NCBI RefSeq assembly: GCF_040395035.1
Contig: NZ_JBEBRB010000108.1
Location: forward strand, 1 to 5,699
DNA: 5,699 bases
DNA from: Parapedobacter lycopersici_A
GTDB taxonomy: Bacteria > Bacteroidota > Bacteroidia > Sphingobacteriales > Sphingobacteriaceae
Direction: 5' to 3'
The notes below the pieces were generated by a model. It did no database searches. It saw only the letters and a list, made by a program, of their open reading frames with translations, and had not been told where the DNA came from. Below are positions 1 to 5,699 of the stretch, one piece after another. Position numbers and translations under genes: made by a program. Numbering within the stretch: position 1 is the stretch's first letter; each line of letters starts with the position of its first letter.

Positions 1-970
1 TGCCGATAACCGACCGCTCAATCCGTTCAGCCGCAACGATACAGCCATCCGCAATAAGGACACGGTCCAGCAGCGTGCCCGAGACTTTCGACGGGGGCAG
101 CATACGACCACGCGTGAAAATGGTATGCTTATCAAAGAGGTTAAATTTCGGAATATCATCTGTGAGACCGATGTTGGCTTCAAAAAATGAGTCGATCGTC
201 CCGATATCGGTCCAATATCCCTTATATTCATAACTATGCACCTTATACCGGCCGATCGAATCGGGGATCAATTCCTTGCCAAAATCCATTCCCTGATGTT
301 CCGCCAGCATCTCCGACAGCACGCCCTTGTTAAACACGTAAATCCCCATGGATGCGAGATATACCCGGCCGGCGTCCTTCATGTCATCACTCACTTCCGA
401 CTCCCATCCGGGCAGCCGGTCTGCCGTTGGCTTTTCCGTAAAGGCCGTGATGTTTCCCTCATCATCGGACTTGAGGATACCGAAGGAAGTCGCATCCTTC
501 GCATTTACCGGAATCGTGGCAATGGAGATCTCCGCACCGGCTTCAATATGCTGATTGATCATCGCCTGAAAATCGATCTGGTACAGCTGGTCGCCCGAGA
601 GAATAAGCAGGTGTTCATAGTCGTGGTGTGCGAGGTATCGCTGCATATGGCGTACTGCATCCGCCGTTCCCTGGTACCATTTTTCACCTTCATGCGTCTG
701 TTCGGCAGCAAGGATATCCACAAATCCTTTGCTGAATACACTGAAGTTATAGGTGTTTTTAATATGTGCGTTCAACGACGCCGAATTGTACTGCGTGAGT
801 ACAAAAATCCGGTTATAGCCGGAATTCAGGCAGTTGGAAATCGGAATATCCACCAAGCGGTATTTACCCGCAATAGGAACAGCCGGTTTGGAACGTTGGT
901 GGGTAAGCGGGTACAGCCGTGTACCTTTGCCTCCCCCTAATACTACGGAGATTACGCTGTGTGTCATCAT
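1..970 (-). CDS. glgC: Glucose-1-phosphate adenylyltransferase (ADP-glucose pyrophosphorylase), 3'-truncated by window edge
   Basis: The enzyme converts glucose-1-phosphate and ATP to ADP-glucose and pyrophosphate, the committing and usually allosterically controlled step of bacterial glycogen synthesis in the cytoplasm. I translated 323 codons by hand from the ATG at 970; the frame stays open to base 1. Visible motifs are the nucleotide-binding loop GGGKGTRL (residues 12-19), KPAVPIAGKYRLVDIPISNC (28-47), WYQGTADAV (98-106), SGDQLY (125-130, with D127 matching catalytic D142 of E. coli GlgC), FTEKP (177-181, with K180 matching the glucose-1-phosphate-binding K195) and GYWTDIGTIDSFFEAN (251-266). 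Family members are about 420-430 residues, so roughly 100 residues, mostly the C-terminal left-handed beta-helix domain, are missing. The start is one of two adjacent ATGs (970 or 967), two bases after the glgA stop. No clear Shine-Dalgarno is seen, so translation probably depends on coupling with glgA. The position matching activator-site K39 of E. coli is Q25. Confidence 0.96.
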   Translation of the reverse strand, partial: MMTHSVISVVLGGGKGTRLYPLTHQRSKPAVPIAGKYRLVDIPISNCLNSGYNRIFVLTQYNSASLNAHIKNTYNFSVFSKGFVDILAAEQTHEGEKWYQGTADAVRHMQRYLAHHDYEHLLILSGDQLYQIDFQAMINQHIEAGAEISIATIPVNAKDATSFGILKSDDEGNITAFTEKPTADRLPGWESEVSDDMKDAGRVYLASMGIYVFNKGVLSEMLAEHQGMDFGKELIPDSIGRYKVHSYEYKGYWTDIGTIDSFFEANIGLTDDIPKFNLFDKHTIFTRGRMLPPSKVSGTLLDRVLIADGCIVAAERIERSVIG

Positions 971-972
971 CG

Positions 973-2430
973 TTAGTGCATTATCTGTTCATAAATCTGG
1001 ATATATTTAGCCGTCGACCGGGCCCATGAAAAATCGAGCCCCATGATCCGTTTGCGCAGCTGCTGCAGCTGTTTCTTATTCTCGTATAAGCGTAATGCGC
1101 GGCCGATGGCCAACGCCGCATCTTCACTGCTGGCCTGTTGAAATGTGATACCGTATCCTGCCTCGGTATCGATATCAGGAACGGTATCGCTCAATCCACC
1201 CGTGCTCCGTACGACCGGGACGGTACCGTAACGCATGGCATACAACTGATTCAGTCCGCAGGGTTCAATGCGCGACGGCATGATCAGGAAATCGGATGCC
1301 GCGTAAATCTGATGGGCCAGCTGCTCCTGGTATCCAATGTGGATACCAAGCCGGCCACTGTGTTTTTCGGCCAGTTGCCGTATTGCCGTCTCCACAGCGG
1401 GATCACCCGATCCCAGCACAACGACCGATAGGCCATTATCCGTATCTACGAGTACTTGATCAATTAACGGCGGCAGCAAATCCGCGCCCTTCTCTCCCGC
1501 AAAACGGCCGATATAAGCGAGCAACGGCAGCGAGGCATCCAGGCCAAATGTCCGGCATAAGGACTCCTTATTTGCCTTTTTCCCCGATTGCGCGTCGGCA
1601 GTGCCGTAGTTGCGGTATAGCATCAAGTCAGCGGACGGGTCCCATAATGTGGCATCAATGCCATTAACAATGCCGACGCCTTTCTGCTGCTCCAGTTTAA
1701 ATAGCTGTTCCAATCCGTTCGATTGTTCCGCCAGTTGGCGGAGGTAGCCTTCGGATACGGCGGTATATACCCAGCAGCATTTAATCAACGCAGCCAAAGG
1801 GTTAATCATACCATCCCAATCAAGGAGGCCCCATTTCCAGGTGTCAAACGAAGGCAGCAGAATGGCTTTATTCCAGCCCATCCAGCCCTGATACTCTCCG
1901 TTATGGACCGTACCCACCGTCGGAATCTGCTTCAGCGCGGAAAATTGCGCGCAATGGTATAACAGAAACGGAACAAGTCCGGTATGATGATCATGGCAAT
2001 GAATGACGTCGGGTTGGATACCCTCGTCTGCAATCCATTGCAGGAACCCGTGCTGGAATGCCATGAACTGCTCGCTCTCGTCCGCATAGCCATAGACATC
2101 ATCGCGGTCGAGCAAGCCTGGGATTTTCACCAGAAAAAGCCCGAATCCGAGCGTATCATGCTGCTCACGATACACTTCAACCTGCAACGGCCGGGAGCCC
2201 TGTTGAATGCTTCCCCGATAGACCTGATCAAAATCATGAGTATTAACAAACGGTTTGTTGTACCAGGGCATGACAACCCAGGCCTCGAATCCTTGTTGCT
2301 GCAGGTATTTGGGTAACGCACCAACAACATCCCCCAGCCCGCCAACTTTAGCTACAGGATAGCATTCGGCGCTCAGGTGAATGACGTGTGGTCTTTTCCG
2401 ACGTTTGGCGATATGTGGTGTTTGCTTCAC
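973..2430 (-). CDS. glgA: Glycogen synthase, ADP-glucose-dependent, GT5 family
   Basis: This cytoplasmic glucosyltransferase adds glucose from ADP-glucose to the non-reducing ends of alpha-1,4-glucan chains. The product is 485 residues, close to the 477 of E. coli GlgA, with a two-domain GT-B layout. The N-terminal domain shows the ADP-glucose-binding KVGGLGDV motif (28-35), HCHDHHTGLVPF (144-155) and TVHNGEYQGW (174-183). The C-terminal domain shows GVGIVNGID (251-259), IGRFAGEKGADLL (307-319, with R309 and K314 matching essential R300 and K305 of E. coli) and SRIEPCGLNQLYAMRYGT (386-403, with E389 matching catalytic E377), followed by the STGGLSDTV loop (409-417). The start is GTG at 2430. 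It overlaps the glgB stop as GTGA, is preceded by a good AAGGA site, and no other start lies before the conserved HLSAECYP. A short basic tail (AKRRKR, 8-13) precedes the catalytic domain. The gene is complete and lies between glgB and glgC. Confidence 0.97.
   Translation of the reverse strand: MKQTPHIAKRRKRPHVIHLSAECYPVAKVGGLGDVVGALPKYLQQQGFEAWVVMPWYNKPFVNTHDFDQVYRGSIQQGSRPLQVEVYREQHDTLGFGLFLVKIPGLLDRDDVYGYADESEQFMAFQHGFLQWIADEGIQPDVIHCHDHHTGLVPFLLYHCAQFSALKQIPTVGTVHNGEYQGWMGWNKAILLPSFDTWKWGLLDWDGMINPLAALIKCCWVYTAVSEGYLRQLAEQSNGLEQLFKLEQQKGVGIVNGIDATLWDPSADLMLYRNYGTADAQSGKKANKESLCRTFGLDASLPLLAYIGRFAGEKGADLLPPLIDQVLVDTDNGLSVVVLGSGDPAVETAIRQLAEKHSGRLGIHIGYQEQLAHQIYAASDFLIMPSRIEPCGLNQLYAMRYGTVPVVRSTGGLSDTVPDIDTEAGYGITFQQASSEDAALAIGRALRLYENKKQLQQLRKRIMGLDFSWARSTAKYIQIYEQIMH
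2427..2430 (-). other. glgB stop / glgA start overlap (GTGA)
   Basis: The glgA GTG start and the glgB TGA stop share bases in the four-base sequence GTGA. This geometry is a classic sign of translational coupling, in which ribosomes finishing glgB re-initiate on glgA. Here it comes with a good Shine-Dalgarno sequence inside the glgB end. The overlap is seen directly; the coupling is inferred. Confidence 0.85.
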
Positions 2431-4334
2431 GTATTTTTCCTTTTAAGAATGAGTCCGCCCAGTGGCGGCAATGTCAGGTTAGCGGACCACGGCTTGCCCA
2501 TCCAGCCGACCGTCTCTGCAACGACCGCTTCCAGTTCAATGCCGCTACCAAAGTAACGGGGATCGTCGGTATTCAGCAGCACCTCCCATTCACCCGGGGC
2601 CGGCAAGCCACATCGGTAAAAATAACGCACTACCGGGGTCAGGTTTAATATAATTAACAGTTCTTCCCCGGGTTGATATCCTTTCCGGGTATATGCCAGC
2701 ACGGAATTGGATGAATCGCCGCCTTCTATCCACTCAAATCCATCCGGACTGAAACTGTGCTCATAAAGTGCCCGCTCCGTGCGATAAAGATGGTTCAGCG
2801 ATTTGATAAACTCAAAAACACCACGGTGGGGCTCATATTGTAACAGGTGCCAGTCGAGCGACTGGTTATGGTTCCATTCGGCCGTCTGTCCGAATTCGCA
2901 CCCCATAAACAGCAGCTTCGTGCCCGGATGGGTAAACATATACAGGTAGAATGCTCGCAGGTTGGCAAATTTCTGCCATTCATCACCCGGCATCTTATAG
3001 ATCATTGACCGCTTCCCGTGCACCACTTCATCGTGGGATATTGGCAGCATAAAATTCTCATGAAAGGCATACAGCATGCTGAATGTAAGCTGTGCGTGAT
3101 GGTGCTGACGGTACAGCGGATCGTGGCCGAAATACGTGAGGCTATCGTGCATCCACCCCATCATCCATTTCATGCCGAAGCCCAGTCCACCGCTGTAGAC
3201 GGGGCGGCTTACTCCAGGCCATGAAGTCGATTCCTCGGCGATCGTCTGCACATCCGGAAAATGACCGTATATTGTTTCATTCAGTTCTTTCAGGAAACCG
3301 ATGGCTTCCAGGTTTTCCCGGCCCCCATGGATATTGGGAATCCATTCGCCTTCCTTGCGCGAATAATCGCGGTAAAGCATGGAAGCCACCGCATCCACGC
3401 GCAGGCCATCGGCGTGGTACCTTTCCAGCCAGAATATCGCATTGCTGATCAGGAACGACCGCACCTCGTTTCGTCCGTAGTTAAAGATATAGGAACCCCA
3501 GTCGGGGTGATACCCCTCCTTCGGGTCGGCATGCTCATACAGGTGCGTACCGTCGAACTGATACAGTCCGTGCGCATCCCCCGGAAAATGGGAGGGCACC
3601 CAGTCGAGCAGTACGCCGATGCCATTCAGATGCAGCTGTTCAATCAGGTACATCAAATCCTGCGGGGCACCGTATCGGGACGATGCGGCAAAATAACCTG
3701 TCGTCTGGTAACCCCATGACGGGTAATAGGGATGTTCCATTACCGGAAGCAGTTCGACGTGGGTAAACCCGGTCTCTTTGATATAGGGGATCAGCTTTTC
3801 GGCTACATCCCGGTAACCCAGCAGCCCCGCCGGGTTTTCCGGATCGCGCATCCAGGAGCCGAGGTGCATTTCATACACCGATATCGGCCGATTAAGTCCG
3901 TTATATTGATGGCGTTCCTGCATCCATGCTTCATCCGTCCATGTATACCAGGTGGTGGAAACGACGGAAGCGGTCCGCGGCGGGACCTCACTTTGCAGCG
4001 CATAGGGATCGGCCTTTTCCGAAACCGCTCCATGATATGCCCGGATGTGGTATTTGTACAGGTCGCCGAGACCGACGTCGGGGATAAAACCTTCCCATAT
4101 ACCCGAGCCGTCCCACCTGACGTTGAGCGGATGGGCATTGGGATTCCAGCCGTTAAAGCTGCCCACTACCGAAACCGTCTCCCCATTAGGGGCCCACACC
4201 GCGAAGTAGGTACCCTGGCGTCCGTTAAGTGAAAGCACATGGGAACCGAACTTTTCGTAAAGCCGATAATGTTTTCCTGCACGGAAAAGACCGACATCAA
4301 AATCCGTGAATAACGAATAAACTGCTACCGACAT
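2427..4334 (-). CDS. glgB: 1,4-alpha-glucan branching enzyme, GH13 subfamily 9 type
   Basis: The enzyme cleaves an alpha-1,4 linkage in a growing glucan and transfers the segment to a 6-hydroxyl, making the alpha-1,6 branches of glycogen. From the ATG at 4334 it has 635 residues. A single N-terminal CBM48 module (about 38-125) contains FAVWAPNGETVSVVGSFNGW (44-63). The (beta/alpha)8 catalytic barrel follows, with VLLDWVPSHF (241-250), GLRVDAVASMLY (310-321, nucleophile D314), TIAEEST (364-370, acid/base E367) and LPISHDEVVHGK (430-441, transition-state stabiliser D435). A C-terminal beta domain ends in PPLGGLILKRKNT. Enterobacterial GlgB is about 728 residues because of an extra N-terminal module; the shorter form here is a common bacterial variant. 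An in-frame TTG at 4340 would add two residues (637 aa); I prefer ATG because neither has a Shine-Dalgarno and the homology starts later. The gene is 49 bp downstream of the GH31 stop and overlaps glgA by 4 bases, implying co-transcription and coupling. Confidence 0.98.
   Translation of the reverse strand: MSVAVYSLFTDFDVGLFRAGKHYRLYEKFGSHVLSLNGRQGTYFAVWAPNGETVSVVGSFNGWNPNAHPLNVRWDGSGIWEGFIPDVGLGDLYKYHIRAYHGAVSEKADPYALQSEVPPRTASVVSTTWYTWTDEAWMQERHQYNGLNRPISVYEMHLGSWMRDPENPAGLLGYRDVAEKLIPYIKETGFTHVELLPVMEHPYYPSWGYQTTGYFAASSRYGAPQDLMYLIEQLHLNGIGVLLDWVPSHFPGDAHGLYQFDGTHLYEHADPKEGYHPDWGSYIFNYGRNEVRSFLISNAIFWLERYHADGLRVDAVASMLYRDYSRKEGEWIPNIHGGRENLEAIGFLKELNETIYGHFPDVQTIAEESTSWPGVSRPVYSGGLGFGMKWMMGWMHDSLTYFGHDPLYRQHHHAQLTFSMLYAFHENFMLPISHDEVVHGKRSMIYKMPGDEWQKFANLRAFYLYMFTHPGTKLLFMGCEFGQTAEWNHNQSLDWHLLQYEPHRGVFEFIKSLNHLYRTERALYEHSFSPDGFEWIEGGDSSNSVLAYTRKGYQPGEELLIILNLTPVVRYFYRCGLPAPGEWEVLLNTDDPRYFGSGIELEAVVAETVGWMGKPWSANLTLPPLGGLILKRKNT
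2438..2442 (-). promoter_or_regulatory. Ribosome binding site of glgA (AAGGA)
   Basis: The minus strand reads AAAAGGAAAAATAC directly before the GTG at 2430, giving an AAGGA Shine-Dalgarno core seven bases upstream of the start. It lies within the last codons of glgB. It decides the GTG start, since no ATG is available before the conserved GlgA N-terminus. It is the only convincing Shine-Dalgarno among the three visible starts. Confidence 0.75.
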
Positions 4335-4383
4335 AAACAACAGTTAAGCGGATTCAAAATCCGGTGAACAATTTAAAAATAGG
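4335..4383 (-). other. Intergenic gap between GH31 gene and glgB
   Basis: This 49-bp gap is the only real non-coding stretch in the window. It is AT-rich next to the GH31 stop (minus strand CCTATTTTTAAATTG) and contains a short hairpin. I see no Bacteroidota-type promoter (TTTG ... TAnnTTTG) that fits well, no sigma70-like promoter, and no Shine-Dalgarno before the glgB start. The simplest reading is read-through transcription from GH31 into glgB. Confidence 0.6.
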
Positions 4384-4390
4384 TTAACTG
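4341..4390 (-). repeat. 7-bp inverted repeat CAGTTAA / TTAACTG enclosing the GH31-glgB junction
   Basis: On the minus strand CAGTTAA (4390-4384, which includes the GH31 TAA stop) is matched by TTAACTG (4347-4341), seven bases upstream of the glgB ATG. The arms are 36 bases apart and enclose the CGGATT hairpin. In mRNA they could pair into an outer stem with the hairpin nested inside. The match does not extend beyond seven bases, so chance is a real possibility. Confidence 0.4.
4349..4363 (-). other. Perfect 6-bp hairpin upstream of glgB
   Basis: The minus strand reads CGGATT-TTG-AATCCG, a perfect 6-bp stem with a 3-base loop, ending 14 bases before the glgB ATG. No T-run follows it, so it is not a standard intrinsic terminator. 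It could be an mRNA stability or processing element, or chance. Confidence 0.45.
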
Positions 4391-5699
4391 ACCATTATCT
4401 TCTTAAAGTCCTTTGCCACGTTTACCAGACAAGTGCCGTCCGCACTTTGCTCAAACGATACGGGACGATCATCCACGAGTACCTGCTCCACGGGGAATGG
4501 CAATCCAATCAGCTGCAGTGTATAGTCTTCGTATTTTTCGACATATAACCCATCCGTCGACTGGCTGATCCGAAGTGTGCTGTCTGTTCCTTTTACCGTA
4601 AATTGCTTTTCAAGATAAACCCGCTGCTCATAGGCAAACGTGTCGCCATGGTCTTCATAAAGATACGAATTAATTTCACCGGACACATGGTATACCAGCA
4701 GGGAAAGCGAGGTAATGGGTTTTTCATGCACATATTGCATCACCGGATATTGTGACATCACCGTACCCGCTTTAACGAACATGGGCATTTCATCCAGCGG
4801 CGTAGCCACTTCATGTTCCCGGCCGCCCTCAAAAACGGCATTGTTCCAGTAGTAGTACCAATTGCCTTCGGGGAGGTATACTGTTTTGCTCGCCTGTGCC
4901 GGATTCAATACCGGCGAAACCAGGATTTTATCGCCAAAACAAAATTCCTCCTCGCGGTAAATGTTACTGCTGACCCGCTGCTCCAGCATCGTTACCGGGC
5001 GCAGGATGGGAAAGCCATACTGTGTATGTTCCCAAAAAACGGAATAAATATAGGGCAGCAGCTGATAGCGGAGTTCGATGAATTTCCGGTTAAGCGTTTC
5101 GTGCTCCGGCCCGAAACTCCACGGTTCCCGTTCAGCAGTGTCGCCGGCCGAATGGGCACGCATAAACGGTGAGAACACGCCAAATTGAATCCACCGGGTA
5201 AACAGCTCGGCATCCGGTTCGCCGCTGAAGCCTCCGATATCGGTGCCGCAGAAAGGCATGCCCGATACGGATAAGCGCTGCAGCTGCAGCACACCGAGCC
5301 GCAGGTGTTCCCAGGTAGCCACGTTATCACCGGTCCACACCGACGCATAGCGCTGCGTACCGGCATAAGCCGCGCGGGTGATGGTAAATGGCCGTTTGTT
5401 ATGGGATAGCTTTTTCAGGCCGTCATACGTGGCGCGCACCATCTGCATGCCATAGATATTATGTGCCTTTCGGTGCGAACCCCGGTAGCCATCGTAATGG
5501 TGGCGCACATCGTTGGGAAATGTGCCCCGGCCGAATATCGCCGGTTCATTCATGTCATTCCATACACCCGCCACGCCCGCTTCCACCAGTTCGCGGTAGA
5601 GCCCGCCCCACCATTCGCGCACTTTGGGGTTGGTAAAATCCGGGAACTGGCAGCGTCCGGGCCACACGTAACCTTCCATAAAATAATCATCGCCACGGC
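4384..5699 (-). CDS. GH31 family alpha-glucosidase, C-terminal part (5'-truncated by window edge)
   Basis: This is a retaining glycoside hydrolase that probably releases glucose from non-reducing alpha-glucosidic ends. The frame stays open to 5699, so the N-terminal mutarotase-like domain and first part of the barrel lie outside. Residues are numbered from Met at 5679, which is internal: the codons before it read RGDDYF and run into the conserved MEGYVWPG. Visible motifs are VWPGRCQFPDFTNP (5-18), VWNDMNEPAIF (39-49, nucleophile D42), VWTGDNVATWEHL (114-126, acid/base D118), FCGTDIGGF (143-151) and RAHSAGDTAEREPW (174-187). These are followed by the beta-sandwich domain and a DUF5110-like region (about 325-400) with YLYEDHGDTFAYE. 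FCGTDIGGF and the TRWIQFGVFSPFMRAHS context resemble alpha-glucosidases more than alpha-xylosidases, which usually have a SHDIGGF form. That substrate call is an inference; family and catalytic residues are secure. It is the first visible gene of the operon, and any promoter lies outside the window. Confidence 0.93.
   Translation of the reverse strand, partial: RGDDYFMEGYVWPGRCQFPDFTNPKVREWWGGLYRELVEAGVAGVWNDMNEPAIFGRGTFPNDVRHHYDGYRGSHRKAHNIYGMQMVRATYDGLKKLSHNKRPFTITRAAYAGTQRYASVWTGDNVATWEHLRLGVLQLQRLSVSGMPFCGTDIGGFSGEPDAELFTRWIQFGVFSPFMRAHSAGDTAEREPWSFGPEHETLNRKFIELRYQLLPYIYSVFWEHTQYGFPILRPVTMLEQRVSSNIYREEEFCFGDKILVSPVLNPAQASKTVYLPEGNWYYYWNNAVFEGGREHEVATPLDEMPMFVKAGTVMSQYPVMQYVHEKPITSLSLLVYHVSGEINSYLYEDHGDTFAYEQRVYLEKQFTVKGTDSTLRISQSTDGLYVEKYEDYTLQLIGLPFPVEQVLVDDRPVSFEQSADGTCLVNVAKDFKKIMVS

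Noticed and set aside
236..940. A 234-codon open frame on the plus strand, opposite glgC.
   Set aside because: It is fully antisense to a GlgC reading frame with all family motifs, resembles no known family, and has no supporting start signals. It is a shadow frame, as are the plus-strand frames at 1138-1431, 1296-1667, 3261-3719, 3732-4232 and 4813-5172.
1057..1071. CAGCTG/CTGCAG-rich palindromic stretch, with a similar one at 5278-5289.
   Set aside because: Both lie inside coding sequence and are explained by runs of Leu and Gln codons (QLQQL in GlgA and LQLQ in GH31). The coding frame and family motifs are undisturbed.
4338..4340. TTG at 4340 as the glgB start.
   Set aside because: It is possible, but ATG is only two codons later, neither has a Shine-Dalgarno, and the extra Met-Phe adds nothing conserved. 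I kept ATG at 4334 as the preferred start.
4349..4383. Intrinsic terminator after the GH31 gene.
   Set aside because: The hairpin at 4349-4363 is followed on the minus strand by CTTAACTG, not a T-run, and the T-rich stretch (TATTTTT) lies before the hairpin, not after it.
5677..5679. ATG at 5679 as the true start of the GH31 gene.
   Set aside because: The frame remains open to the window edge and the codons before it encode RGDDYF, which continues the conserved GH31 segment into MEGYVWPG. The protein would also lack half its barrel. The gene is cut by the window, not naturally short.

Overview
The window holds four consecutive genes on the minus strand that together form a glycogen (alpha-glucan) metabolism operon. 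Reading in the direction of transcription, from high to low coordinates, the order is: a GH31 alpha-glucosidase whose 5' end lies outside the window, the glycogen branching enzyme glgB, the glycogen synthase glgA, and the ADP-glucose pyrophosphorylase glgC, whose 3' end lies outside the window. Spacing is tight: 49 bp from the GH31 stop to the glgB ATG, a 4-base overlap between glgB and glgA (GTGA), and 2 bp between glgA and glgC. There is therefore no room for separate promoters downstream of GH31, except conceivably in the 49-bp gap, where none is recognisable.

The genes act together. GlgC makes ADP-glucose from glucose-1-phosphate and ATP, GlgA polymerises it into alpha-1,4-glucan, and GlgB introduces alpha-1,6 branches. 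The GH31 enzyme most likely removes glucose from the non-reducing ends of malto-oligosaccharides or glycogen-derived dextrins, so a degradative function appears to be co-transcribed with synthesis. All catalytic residues I could check by family motif are present, and there are no frameshifts or internal stops.

The organism is probably a member of the Bacteroidota, perhaps a Chitinophagaceae or Sphingobacteriales relative. This is an inference from protein style: the HCHDHHTG motif in GlgA, the short single-CBM48 GlgB with an LFRAGKHYRLYEKFGSH start, the GGGKGTRL-type GlgC, and weak or absent Shine-Dalgarno sequences for two of the three visible starts. By eye, base composition is roughly balanced (about 50% GC).

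The plus strand contains only shadow reading frames. I see no RNA genes, mobile elements, CRISPR arrays or tandem repeats. The only non-coding DNA is the 49-bp GH31-glgB gap and the 2-bp glgA-glgC gap. The first contains a nested inverted-repeat structure. I found no evidence of an undescribed system; this looks like an ordinary core metabolic operon with a few modest points of interest.
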